Positions 33,659-44,580 of a DNA stretch of 64,000 nt are shown here, one piece after another. The position numbers and the translations under genes are program-made. Position 1 is the first letter of the stretch. Every line of letters starts with the position of its first letter. This DNA comes from Delphinapterus leucas (Eukaryota > Chordata > Mammalia > Artiodactyla > Monodontidae). The DNA lies in contig NW_022098045.1 of assembly GCF_002288925.2 (NCBI RefSeq), positions 5,305,519 through 5,369,518 of the forward strand, written 5' to 3'. Below the pieces are notes generated by a model. That model made no database searches. It was not told the origin of the DNA and saw nothing but the letters and a program-made list of their open reading frames with translations.

Positions 33659-35004
33659 AAGCAGAGGCCGGGAACAACATTTTTCTGGGCAAAGGGAATG
33701 GCAGATGCAAAGGCCCTGAATTTGGAGTTCTCAGAACCTAAGAAGGCCAGGAAGGTTGGAGCCTGTTGGGTGGGAAATGAAGTGGGAAAGTTCAGCAGAG
33801 ACCTGTCATGAAGTCTACAGGCCACAGCAGGAAGTTTGGGATTTACTTTTACTCTAATGGAAGCTCCCAGTGGCTTTAAGCAGGGAAATGACATGATATA
33901 ATCTACTTTCTAAAATAGTTTCTCCTGACCTCATGCACAGGCCAAGGATGATTCCAGACTGACTTAATTTCCTCTAAATTTAAACAAGCCTGGAATGACT
34001 TTAAGATCCTCCACAGAGGATTCTCTCACTCACCACACATTCATTCCATCAAACTCATTTCCTGGTTCCTTCCCTTGCATATGGGCTCCTACCCTCTGCT
34101 GGGCTCCTCTGGAGACCAGAGTCTTGCAGAAATACCGAAGTTTTAGAATTCTCCCTCCATCAAGATGAGTACCTTTATTGTCCTCCCATCACTAAATATC
34201 CATAAATTTGAGGGCCACACTGCCCTGCTGACTAGAGTCCTGCACACCCAGAGGTTTTTTTTATTTGCTGATTTGCAACATTGACACTTGGAAGGACATC
34301 TCTTCGTTTTGGCAGGGAGCTCCTTGCAGCTTGGAAGCACGTCTCCTCTACCAGTGGGGGTCTCCGCGTCTGCCGGGACATCTGCAGCGCCTTCTGTTGG
34401 GAGATGCCACCAGGGGGCTAAGTCCTGGTGTCACACAGACTGCAGAGGAAGCTGGCGGGGTGAGGGGTTGCATAACAGCAGACGAGCAGATTTCCCAGGG
34501 CCTGGGCCTCCTTCTTGGCCAGTCCCCAGGAGATGAGTTCCAGCTGCTTTTCTTTTCTTAATCTTCCTCCTCTCCCCATCCCCCTTTCCAGCTGGGCCCC
34601 CAAACCCTCCCTCCTCTGGCCAACCCCCAAGCCATACAAGATTTTGGGTGGAAAGCATGACTGTCAAAAGGGAGGAGTCCAGGGACTGGGCAGCTGAAAG
34701 GCGGAGGGGGATCCTCTCCTCTTCTGGAGACCTGTTCCACGGCTCTAGCATCTCCTGTCTGGGTAAAGACCACGAGGTGCAGCAAACACAGCAAATGTGT
34801 TTTCCTTCGGCCAGTTAACCCCCTCACGCCCCTCTGGCCCTGGAGAACATCCAACCAGATTTCTTTTATTTACCTGTAGTTACCAAAATAGGCATTTTCA
34901 AGGCCTGGAAGTAAAGATATTTTAGGAAAAAGATAGAGGCAGGCAGAGGAGGAAGAAGGAAAGAAGAGGTTGCTTTGAAAAGGGAGACCTAAGTGAGTCA
35001 GTAA
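33659..35004. other. Mostly unique sequence, possible ancient repeats
   Basis: Bases 33659-33910 ('gcagatgcaaaggccctga', 'aagcagggaaatgacatga') resemble an ancient mammalian interspersed repeat. Bases 34260-34860 are moderately GC-rich with open frames on both strands but no recognisable protein. Confidence 0.4.
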
Positions 35005-35009
35005 ATTGT

Positions 35010-35255
35010 AATGGTTAAGGGCAGAGGTCCAGAGTCACATCAAAGCTGGTTTACAAGACTGTCTTTGCCACGTGTTCACCATGTGAAATAGGGTTGTCTC
35101 TTTTCACCTCGCTGAGCCTCTGTTTCCTTACCTGTGAAATGGACATATTTATACCTGCTTTCAAGACTGAGAAGTAAATGGGGATTCTTAATGCAATTAT
35201 TATCTACCCTGGTAGGAATTTGATAAATGGTAGCTTTATTATAGTTAATATTATT
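35010..35255 (+). mobile_element. MIR SINE relic
   Basis: 'taatggttaagggcagagg' through 'tttccttacctgtgaaatgg' and 'taggaatttgataaatggt' follow the MIR order. Confidence 0.8.
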
Positions 35256-35376
35256 CACGTAAAAAGAGCATTGGAAAAGGAGCTGCCAGGTACTTTTGAT
35301 GGAAAGAAAACCGGGAGAGCAGCTGTTGAGGAGTTTCAGAAACATGAGCTGTAAGTTTAATATTGTGTATATTTTT

Positions 35377-35676
35377 TTTTTTTTAGGAGTTTATTAATTA
35401 ATTTATTTAGTTTTGCTGTGTTGGGTCTTCGTTTCTGTGCAAAGTCTTTCTCTAGTTGTGGCAAGCGGGGGCCACTCTTCATCACGGTGTGCGGGCCTCT
35501 CACTATTGCAACCTCTCTTGTTGCGGAGCACAAGCTCCAGACGCGCAGGCTCAGTAGTTGTGGCTCACGGGCCCAGCCGCTCCGTGGCATGTGGGATCCT
35601 CCCAGGCCAGGGCTCAAACCCGTGTCCCCTTGCATTAGCAGGCAGATTCTCAACCACTGCGCCACCAGGGAAGCCC
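35377..35676 (-). mobile_element. CHR-type SINE, antisense
   Basis: Plus-strand order is T run, 'gttgggtcttcgtttctgtg', then 'ccactgcgccaccagggaag' at the head. It is flanked by a perfect 18-base duplication aatattgtgtatattttt (35359-35376 and 35677-35694). Confidence 0.95.
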
Positions 35677-35694
35677 AATATTGTGTATATTTTT

Positions 35695-37020
35695 AAATCA
35701 GATTTGGTAGCTTCCCACAGACTCTGTATCTCTTATCAGTCATGATCTTTACAAGTGTTGTGATGTATGAAAGATGAGTAGATATGTTTATCCCCATTTC
35801 ACAGATGAAGAAATTGAGACCCAGGAGGTGATGATATGATAATGAACATAAAAGTACCTGGTATATTGCAACATAGTACATAACAAGATTATTTCTTGTT
35901 TTTTGTTGTCACACAAACTGACAAGCAGTAGGACAGCGTCCAAAACCCAAATGTCCTAAGTCTGTCTTCAGTGTTCTCCACACTGGGTCTCAAAAGAGGA
36001 AGGAAAACTAGGCTTACGTGCGAAGAGAAACTGTCCCAAGTTTAGGCAGATGGAGGAAGGCCTCAGGTATGAACTTGATGATTTATGGGGTTATATCTTC
36101 AAGCCTCCGAGGGCTGAGAGAAAGCAGGGCCAGGCAGGAAAGGCCAAGGCCAATCAGTGTTCCCAGAAGTAATGTCTGAAGTTTGCAGCCATAGTGATAA
36201 TAGATGTAAAATGGGAGGTAAACATAATCTAAAAACAAAGCATATTAAATAGAAATATCTCCCCAGTGAAAAATCCTTTTGAAGGCAAGTCAAGCTTAGA
36301 AACAAAGAAACCATTCCCAATGACATAAAATTAGGGGGTTGCATTTTATAATACCGAAAAACTAAAGGGTCTTATTCTTTCCTTTCAAGCCCTGGAAATC
36401 GTGGCTTGGATTTCAGCCAGGAAGACCACAGAACTGGTTCTTGATCCCAATCAGTGATTTCACTAATGAGAACCAAGAGACGCAAACTGAGTGTGGGTTA
36501 CTTGCTGAAAATAAACATAAATCAGAAATCACACTTGCACTGGCAGGTGCCAAAATTATACAAGATGCACACCTGGTCCTGTATTGTCTTTGGAAGGTTT
36601 CTGAGCACTACTTTCTTTCTTTACATATTTTTTAATCTCAGTTTGCTCTCCTAATGGATCCTTCTGAGTCTTCTTTGTATAAAATTAAAACTGATATTTC
36701 CTTTAGGGTAACTGGCTACCTGGATATCTTGCAAGCCCCTTAAACTCAGGATGTCCCAAAATAGGAAATAGACATCATTATTTCCCCCAACAAACACGTA
36801 TGTCCCCCTGTATTCCACCTCTCAGGAGCAGCTCTCCCATTCACCCTGTCACTCAAAACCAGAAACCTGGGCGCCCTCCTTGAGGGCCCTTTCCCCACAT
36901 GCTGCTCTTCCTATCAGCCACTAAGCTCTCTCAAATTCCCTCAAATCTCTACACTTCCCTCCATCTCTTCTCACCCACATCTGACACAGGCTCCCACCTT
37001 CACTTCTGTGGATTGTTAAG
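35695..37020. other. Unique sequence with L2-like patches
   Basis: No gene seen. Bases 36720-37010 ('aaactcaggatgtcccaaaa', 'ctcccattcaccctgtcac') look like an L2 interior in antisense. Open frames are short. Confidence 0.4.
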
Positions 37021-37329
37021 CGACAAACATAAAGGCTTCGAGCCTCAGCCGCTAGGCCCTGGACTCCCTGCGGTTTGCCCCCCCGTCCAGACCTCAGCAA
37101 CCTGCACAGCAGCTGCAAGGTCCCTACAGCACCGAGCAGCAAGCAGCTACTCTACCAGGCCAACCACTCTAACGGCCCCCACAGGCCAGCGCTGAGGGCC
37201 AAGAGAAAGGAATGCTTCCAGACCAGCCAAGGAAAAGGAGCTGGGGAGATAGACAAAGGTACGGGTGACCCGACAGACGAGCAGACAGAGTTGCTCGGGT
37301 CATGTGCCGCTACTCTGTGGCCTCTAAGC

Positions 37330-37860
37330 AATTACAGCCATTGTTTAAGTGTACAGTTCAGTGACCTTAATACGTTCATATACCTGTGCCACCTTCACCA
37401 CCATCCATCTCCAGAACTTTTCGATCTTCCCAAATTGAAACTACATGCCTGTTAAACATAGCTCCCCATTCCCCCCTCCCCCAGCCCCTGGCAACCACCA
37501 TTCCACTCTGTCTCTGTGAATCTTACTACTCTATGTACCTCACATAAGTGGAATCATATAATATTTGTCCTCTTCTTTTTGGCTTATTTCACTAAGAATA
37601 ATGCCTTCAAGATTCAGCCATGTCGTAGCATGTATCAATATCAGAATTTCCTCCATCTTTAAGGTTGAATAGTATTTCATTGTATGTATATACCAAATTT
37701 TGTTTATCCACTCATCCATCAATGGACACTTGGGTTGTTTACACATTTTGGCTATTGTAAATGATGCTGCTATGAACATGTACTAATATCTGTTCAAGTC
37801 TGTGCTTTCAAGTCTTTTGGGTATATATACTCAGAAGTCCAATTGCTGAATCATATGGTT
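37330..37860 (-). mobile_element. Old L1 3' region, antisense
   Basis: On the complement it reads as L1 C-terminal ORF2/3' sequence. The plus strand shows 'ccatcaatggacacttgggt', 'ggctattgtaaatgatgct' and 'ggcttatttcactaagaata'. The minus strand still has a readable 79-codon fragment at 37540-37779 ('MFIAASFTIAKMCKQP'). Confidence 0.8.
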
Positions 37861-39183
37861 TAATTGTCTTTTAATTTCTTACCTCCTCCAAAAGACTGTA
37901 AACACTTAAGAGACCAAGACTGATTCTTGACACAAATATTTGTTGAATAACTGATCATTAACCCAAGTAAAAAGGATTTTGTAAAAGACTGAAATTTATG
38001 AAGATAAAGGATGGGAAGGGCAGGAGGGGTTTGGGGCCTTCAAAAGGTTCAGATCCTGGTGAAATTTACAAATCTTTGATCAAATCTTAAACAGATGACA
38101 GGATGGGTGGGAGGCTCCCAGGGAGGCCTTATCACTGGTGGCTAAGCTCACAGGCTTTGGAGCCAGACCACCGGCCCTCTACTCTGCCACCCTGGGGGAG
38201 AAAAGAGCATAGACTCAATTTCCAAAAGTGCTTCTTGGCCTTGTGTATCTTTCATCATCTTCTTTTAGACATAGGTTAGTAGCCAAAGGACTAACAACTT
38301 CATTAGTCTGTCTACTTAGCAGAAAAAGAAAACATTGTTTCGCACGTGCCTATTAGGAAAGAAGCCAACTATATAAACCCACTCATTCTAGCTCTGTTGA
38401 TTGAACAGTGATATAAATGAAATATTATTCCTAAAACTGAAAAAATGTTAATAAATGAGTACAACCCTTTTAGCTTTCATCTATACCTGATTTTCCCCTT
38501 GGAAAATAAATGTAATTTTTTTGAGGAGCGTACTGTGATAGCCCACCCTGTAACCATTTGTTTGTTAATGTATTCGTTATTCATTCAAAGTATAGTGATT
38601 CATTCTTTCATTCAACAACTCTTGTTAGTATTTCAAAGTAAAATTTAAAAAAACAAACAAACAAAAAACACTTACATATAACTCCTTTGGCCATCATGCT
38701 AGACACTTGAGGAATAAAAAAGCAGAAACCTCAGCCCCTGACGGTCCAGAGAAAGGTTTGTTGAGAAGAGAAAAATAATACACAGGAAGGAACCAGAGCT
38801 TATGATCCAGACAGGGCTGAGACTTTCCTGCTAAGAGCTGTTCAAATACAGGGCAGAGTTTACATATGTCAATGAGAAGGCTCCATTAAAATAAACTAAG
38901 TGGCTGCCCACAGGTAGAAAGAAAGGAGGGGCAGTGGGCTAGGCTAGAGGAACAGGCCTCCTGAAACTTACCTCCAAAGTACCCATCTTACCTGCTGAAA
39001 ATTCTCTGCATTTTAATGTCTCTTATCCTTCCATTGTCTCCCCCCCTACCCCCGGAAGCCTGCTCCTACCTCCTTCGCCCAGATGGTAAGCCACTTAGTA
39101 TTTTGATTATAAAGCATAAAGTTAGGTGTACAGGGGGAGGCTTGATTAAATAACTTCTAAAATTCCCAAAGGTTTAATGATCT
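37861..39183. other. Unique AT-rich sequence
   Basis: No gene or confident repeat. Bases 38640-38670 hold a short (aaac)n run. Confidence 0.4.
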
Positions 39184-39196
39184 AAAATTCACAAGA

Positions 39197-39320
39197 GGGA
39201 ATTCCCTGGTGGTCCAGTGGTTAGGACTCTGCACTTTCACTGCCAGAGCCAGGTTCAATCCCTGGTTGGGGAACTAAGATCCCACAAGCCATGCGCCATG
39301 GCCAAAAGTTAAAAAAAAAA
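39197..39320 (+). mobile_element. Short CHR-type SINE
   Basis: 'gggaattccctggtggtcc' head, 'ggttcaatccctggttggg' B box, A tail. Perfect 13-base duplication aaaattcacaaga at 39184-39196 and 39321-39333. Confidence 0.95.
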
Positions 39321-39339
39321 AAAATTCACAAGAATATCA

Positions 39340-39550
39340 TTTATTTGAGCACTTACTAATATGTCAGATATTTTACACTCATCGTCTCACTTGATTCTTA
39401 CAACAACTGTAAGAGAGACATACGTTTTTTAAGTCTATTGTACAGATGAAGAAATGCAGCCATGGAGAGTTCAATATCGTGGCCAGGTTCACAGAGAAGT
39501 GGCAGAACCCAGGACTGTCAGACTGTAAAGCCCATCTTCTAAATGCTTAA
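39340..39550 (-). mobile_element. MIR SINE relic, antisense
   Basis: 'gagcacttactaatatgtca', 'tgtacagatgaagaaatgc' and 'gtggcagaacccaggactgt' occur in reversed MIR order. The short SINE at 39197 inserted at its edge. Confidence 0.75.
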
Positions 39551-39619
39551 GAGTTAAGTATAGATGTCACTCTCTAAATAACTTCTTCCACTGTCTCACA
39601 GCCTCCTCGGTAGCCCCTA

Positions 39620-39780
39620 AACCACACTTATCTATCCTCCCTGTTGTACATTTACATAAATGTCTTTCCAAAGTATGAGTTCCTTGAGAGAGGGAACTTG
39701 TAGTGACCATCTTTGTAACACTCTCTGCTCAGAACACAGGACCTGGCACACAGTAGGTGCTTAAATGTTTAGTTAATTAA
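39620..39780 (-). mobile_element. L2 3' end relic
   Basis: 'tatgagttccttgagagagg' followed by 'cctggcacacagtaggtgct' is the classic L2/MIR-type terminal wording. The strand is uncertain. Confidence 0.55.
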
Positions 39781-39940
39781 TGATATCAGTCACCAGAAAC
39801 TTAACAATCATGAGCACACTGCATACTCACCAAGTGTGCATGAAGATTTTGCACCTTTCTTCTGCTCTGCGTGTTATTATTGGAGACTATGTCTCTGAAT
39901 ATAACATTAGTTCTTTTTTCATATTTGCTGAGCACTTCCT

Positions 39941-40108
39941 TTAAAAAAAAAAAAATTGCTTATTTATGGCTGCACCAGGTCTTAGTTGCGGCACAGGGGA
40001 TCTTCATTGCAGCATGCAGGCTCTAGTCCCACAACCAGGGATTGAACCCAGGCCCCCTGCACTGGGAGTGTGGAATCCTACCCACTGGACCACCAGGGAA
40101 GTCCCTAT
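39941..40108 (-). mobile_element. CHR-type SINE, antisense, within an L2 relic
   Basis: A-run in complement, then 'tggctgcaccaggtcttagt', ending in 'actggaccaccagggaagt'. Target-site duplication tgagcacttcct at 39929-39940 and 40109-40120. The flanking sequence ('gctgagcacttcc' / 'ctgtgctagctcctttaaag') is an L2-like relic running on to about 40290. Confidence 0.9.
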
Positions 40109-40439
40109 TGAGCACTTCCTGAAAGCCAAATACTGTGCTAGCTCCTTTAAAGGATACAAAGATAATTAAGACATAGCTGCTATCCTCCTGAAGCCTATAG
40201 TTTATGAGACAAGATAGACACATAAACAAGTGAGTTGGCTGCAGAGCAGATTGGGACAGGCAGTAAGGCAGAGACATAAATATAACATTGAATTTGACGC
40301 CCTTGATTGGAAGATGCATCCTGATTTTAGGTATTACTAAGAGAGAAAAGCTGTTGATAATTAACCCACACACAACAGTGATTTGAAGATGCATCCTTAT
40401 TTCGGAGATGTTGAAATGTTTTAAAAATGTGCCTCTTGA

Positions 40440-40800
40440 ATGAAGTACTGCTGATATAAGTAACAATGTGGATGAACCTTGAAAACACTATTCTAATTAA
40501 AAGAAACCAGTCACAAAAGATCACATACAGTATGATTCCATTTATAGGAAATGTCCTGAATAGGCAACTCTATAGAGACAGAAATTAGATTAGTGGTTGA
40601 TTAGGGCTGGAGAAGATTTGGGAAGGGGGTAGGGGTGTGGATTGGTGAGTGATAGCTAAAGAGTATGGAATGGGGGGGGATGAAAATATTCTAGAATTGA
40701 TTGTGAGGATGGTCACACAATTCTGTAACTATGCAAAAAGCCATTGAATTGTATAATTTAAATGGATGAATTGTATGGTGTGTGAATTATATCTCAGTAT
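40440..40800 (+). mobile_element. Old L1 3' end fragment
   Basis: 'gatgaaccttgaaaacacta', 'gtatgattccatttatagg' and 'cattgaattgtataatttaa' are the hallmarks of an old L1 3' region. It is related to 4277-4510. Confidence 0.75.
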
Positions 40801-42085
40801 AGCTACAGCTCAAAATAGCACAATGGGAGGGCAGGGGCTGGCGGGGGTGGGGGGGAGAGATTAAGTCAGATGGGAAGGGATTGAGGGAAGCTTTTAGGCA
40901 TGGGCATTGACGCTTAGAATATAGGAAGGAATCGTGCCATACAGAAATAGAAAATGGAGTGAGGGAAGGTGATCCAGGCAGAGGTAACAGCTTAAGCAAA
41001 GTCCAGGAAGCCAGGGTACTGGATAAAGTGCAAGTATTAGCTGAAGAAAAGGAGCTGTGGGTGGAGGAAAAGCTTGCAGGCAGACTGGTCCACCTGGGGG
41101 AAGGCATCGAACGTTGGGCTACAGACTGTGTTTTTTTTCAGCTTGTGAAAAGAAGCCTTGAAATTTTCCCCAAGTGGCAACCTTTAAAATTTTGGCAACC
41201 CCATACTCAAAGTGAACGTACTTGGGCTTTTCTTCTAGCCACAGGGCATGGTTACTGACCTGACAGGCAGTAAAATCCCCTTTGGAATTTGGAGCCAGAT
41301 GACACAAAGGTTAGAAAGGCAAAGAGCATTGCCACTGGAAGAGCGGAACTTAAACAGATGCTGGGAAGAACCGGGGTTTGTGGCAGGGAGCCATGAAATT
41401 CCAAAGGTCACTTCAGCAGAGCCAGGAAGCTGAAAGCAAGAAGTTATCAGCGTGCTAGGACTCACACGGGAAGAATAGAATCGCACTGCTCTTCCAAAGA
41501 GAGTGAAAACTGAGAACACAATGAAATGGGGAGGAGGAAGTGTGCAGAGTTAAGGGAAAGAAAACAACTGGCATCTCAGGCTGAGGAGAGCCAGCAAATT
41601 GAAGCAGGAGCTCCTGGGCTCAAATACTGTTGTCTGGGAGCCGAAGCCTGAATTTGCCTGCTCTGAGCTAAGCGACAAGAGCCTGGGGCCACGGAGGACA
41701 CCAGGGTACAGAGGAGGCACAGATCAGGGTTTGAAAGGCCCCCTCGCTGGGCGATTCCCCTGAGCCCTGCAGGTAGGAAACAGTCCTGGGTGCCCCCTTA
41801 CTGCCCCTGTTCCTGGGAAGGGGATTCCAGGCAGCCCTCCTAACTCAGTCCAGCTCCAAAGAGGGAGGTAAAGGAGTGTGGAGAGGAGTGTGGAGAGGTG
41901 GGGGGACTGCAGAAGGCAGAGCGGCTGGGAACCCAGGTGGGGGAGCATCGTACTAATAAACAGAGAAGAATATCGCGAGGCCCACCTGGGTCTGTCTGCC
42001 CTTTGGCTCATCTCTTCCGTTTCCGGGAGAGCTTTTGTAAGTTTTAAGGGAGTCAGTTACTCAATTTAAATAATATGAACAGCAC
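40801..42085. other. Unique or ancient-repeat sequence, no gene seen
   Basis: Bases 40860-41100 may be part of an ancient mammalian repeat ('gatccaggcagaggtaacag'). The remainder is purine-rich. Open frames up to about 99 codons have no recognisable motif. Confidence 0.4.
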
Positions 42086-42099
42086 AGTCCCCTTTTCTT

Positions 42100-42220
42100 T
42101 TTTTTTTTTTTTTGGCCACGCCGAGCAGCTTGCAGGACCTTTGTTCCCCGACCAGGTATCCAACCCGGCCCCAGCAGTGAAAGCACTGAATCCCAACCAC
42201 TGGACCACCAGGGAATTCCC
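42100..42220 (-). mobile_element. Short CHR-type SINE, antisense
   Basis: T run, 'ttggccacgccgagcagctt', 'ccccgaccaggtatccaac' and head complement 'ggaccaccagggaattccc'. Imperfect flanking repeat cacagtccccttttc (about 42083) and cacagtcctctctt (42221). Confidence 0.88.
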
Positions 42221-42234
42221 CACAGTCCTCTCTT

Positions 42235-43014
42235 ATTCTTCCCCCAAATGCTGACACAGTTCCCAAGATGGACACAGGAGCAGGAACTCAGAAAAGCTAT
42301 AGAGGGCCGCAAGCATGCCCAGGCCTACTTCCTCAGAGGAAACAGCCTTTGATTTAGAATAATTGTGCCCAGGCTACTCAGGCAGGCAAAACATGTTAGC
42401 TCCTGGCAGTGTGTGCTAAATGGAAGTGTTTATTTACCTGGAGTGTAAACCCGCCCACTACTACAAAGGGTTGCAGGCCCCGGAATTGCAATTTGTGCCT
42501 GTCAGTACTCCCTGCCCTCAGAGATTAACTGCTGACAGACGTCATGCAGTCTGAGTCTTTCCAAACAAAATCTGAAACCTTCTCTTCTTTGTCTATACCC
42601 TTGTCCCCAGAAAGAGCAGTCACAGGAAGAACCGCTTGGCCAATTCTGTAGATCTGATAAGGCTCTGGTTTTCTTCCTTAAGGTCAAGAGAGGTCTGTCC
42701 CCTGTCCCCTTTCTGGATCCAGCTCAGCTCTGCTCTTCAGCCCAGAGGCTGTGACACCTGAGCTCTGGTTCCAGTCAAAGCCACAAAGGTAGGGCAGGGC
42801 AGGGCAGAGGAATTCTCATCTGGATGGGCTATGGGTTTTAAAGTGTAACTGGAAGTGGGTATTCCTGTCAAAATGGTAAGTACGGCTGAATGTGGGCTTG
42901 GAGGAGGTCCTGAAACCCACTTGGGCTCAGCCCCAGGCAAAAAGCATAAAGATCTACTCCCTCAGAGCCTCCGATTCTGTGAGGTCTGGGATCAGTGCAG
43001 AAATCGACAACTTG
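42235..43014. other. Unique sequence, no gene seen
   Basis: No repeat or coding motif recognised. Bases 42790-42812 hold a short (gggca)n run. Confidence 0.4.
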
Positions 43015-43028
43015 AAAAAGCATCCTGG

Positions 43029-43331
43029 GGCTTCCCTGGTGGCGCAGTGGTTGGGAATCTGCCTGCTAATGCAGGGGACACGGGTTCGAGCCCTGGTCTG
43101 GGAAGATCCCACACGCCACGGAGCAACTAAGCCCGTGAGCCACAACTACTGAGCCTGCGCGTCTGAAGCCTGTGCTCCGCAACAAGAGAGGCCGCCTTAG
43201 TGAGAGGCCCACGCACCGCGATGAAGAGGGGCCCCCGCTTGCCACAACTGGAGAAAGCCCTCGTACAGAAACGGAGACCCAACACAGCCAAAAATAAATA
43301 AATAAATAAATAAAGTTATAAAAAAAAAAAA
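43029..43331 (+). mobile_element. CHR-type SINE, full length
   Basis: 'ggcttccctggtggcgcagt' head, 'cgggttcgagccctggtctg' B box, (aaat)n and A tail. Perfect 14-base duplication aaaaagcatcctgg at 43015-43028 and 43332-43345. Confidence 0.96.
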
Positions 43332-43629
43332 AAAAAGCATCCTGGACCACACTTCCAGAAACATTGAAACAGAAGCTATGGGACACCTTCACAACTCCTG
43401 AAACTCACCCACCTGCAGAGGGCATTTCTCCTGGATGGGATGCCCACACCTACCAGGTACCCACTGTTCAACCTGACAGAGCACAGAACTTTCCTACACA
43501 ATCTGGAGCAATTCTGGTAGACCCCAAAACAGGGACCCTTTCTCTTCTTCCCAATCGCAGTGTGTTTGCTTGTGCGGTTCCCTCCCCCTGCAGCATCAGC
43601 GCCTCTATCAAAACCCTACTTTTACTCAG

Positions 43630-43860
43630 GGTTCAAGTGCCACCTCTTCCAAGAAGCCTTCCTTTATCTTGTCAGTAATTCCTCTTTCCTCTAAATGCAC
43701 ACAATTCCCATTCTCCTTCTGTTACTTACCTTGTTTGTTTGCTCATCTTGGTCATTTGTGCACATACTTATTCTCCCTGTTAGACTGAGTTCCTGGGTAT
43801 TAGGCAGAGGCTATACATTATATCATCCATACTACCTGTTTCTTGGACATACATGGCACA
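43630..43860 (-). mobile_element. L2 relic
   Basis: 'tcaagtgccacctcttccaa', 'gaagccttcctttatcttg' and 'gagttcctgggtattaggca' are typical L2 3' wording. The strand is uncertain. Confidence 0.6.
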
Positions 43861-43899
43861 AAGGAAAGTAACTTGGAGATAAGAGAAATCAGGTTGCCT

Positions 43900-44580
43900 C
43901 TTCAGTGGATATCTGTTGGTTTTGCCTTCCTGGAACTCATCCACCTTCTTCTGGTAACAGTATTCGTCATTTTACATTCACTCTCAATCCATGCAGAAAC
44001 CAGATCTCGGGAGCAGTCATGTCACCAAGGTCTAGACAATCCATTTACTCTATCTCCAGATACCATGATTGGTTCAGTGATGGGCACATAACCCAAGCTA
44101 AACCAATAAGATTTAACTGTAGGAGTTTTTATTGATTTACTGAGATAAAGAGAAGCTCTTTTTCAACTGAACTTAAAACTGTGAGGATGGGGACTTCCCT
44201 GGTGGTCCAGTAGTTAAGACTCCACACTCCCAATGCAGGGGAGGGAACTAGATCCCTGGTCAGGGAACTAGATCCCGCATGCCTCAACTAAGAGCCCGCA
44301 TGCCGTAAGTAAAAGTCCCGCACGCAGCAACGAAGATCCCGAGTGCCGCAACTAAGACCTGGTGGAGCCAAATAACTAAATAAATATTTAAAAAAAAAAA
44401 AAACTGGGAGGATGTGTGCCTGTGGCTGCTAGGGACCACTACCTGGCAAGAGCCTACTTGAAGGTGAAGTCAACATGGAGTAGAGTAAAGCAAATGGACT
44501 GGGTCGATGACATCGAACGTTTGGATCCAGATGTGCCAGAAACTTTGAAATTACAGAAACAAACAAATTCTGAATTGGGT
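43900..44580. mobile_element. Old mammalian interspersed repeat, split by a SINE
   Basis: 'gattggttcagtgatgggca', 'ctaaaccaataagatttaa', then after the SINE 'ctgtggctgctagggacca' and 'gatgacatcgaacgtttgga' form one known mammalian repeat that I cannot name confidently. Removing 44190-44399 and one duplication rejoins it. Confidence 0.5.
44190..44399 (+). mobile_element. CHR-type SINE, variant with internal duplication
   Basis: 'ggacttccctggtggtcca' head and an A tail. Flanks aaaactgtgaggatg (44175-44189) and aaaactgggaggatg (44400-44414) differ at one base. The 15-mer agggaactagatccc occurs twice, at 44242-44256 and 44262-44276. Confidence 0.9.

Noticed and set aside
34559..34800. A strong splice-acceptor-like pyrimidine tract ending CAG near 34591, with a donor-like GTAAAG near 34764
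   Set aside because: The frames across the presumed exon give no recognised protein and nothing nearby supports a gene; such matches are common in pyrimidine-rich DNA.
37075..37455. 126-codon plus-strand frame (contains 'RPALRAKRKECFQTSQGKG')
   Set aside because: It needs a TTG start, runs into an antisense L1 fragment at its end, and matches no family I know.
43300..43345. (AAAT)n arrays in several places taken as possible satellites
   Set aside because: They are simply the 3' tails of CHR-type SINEs.
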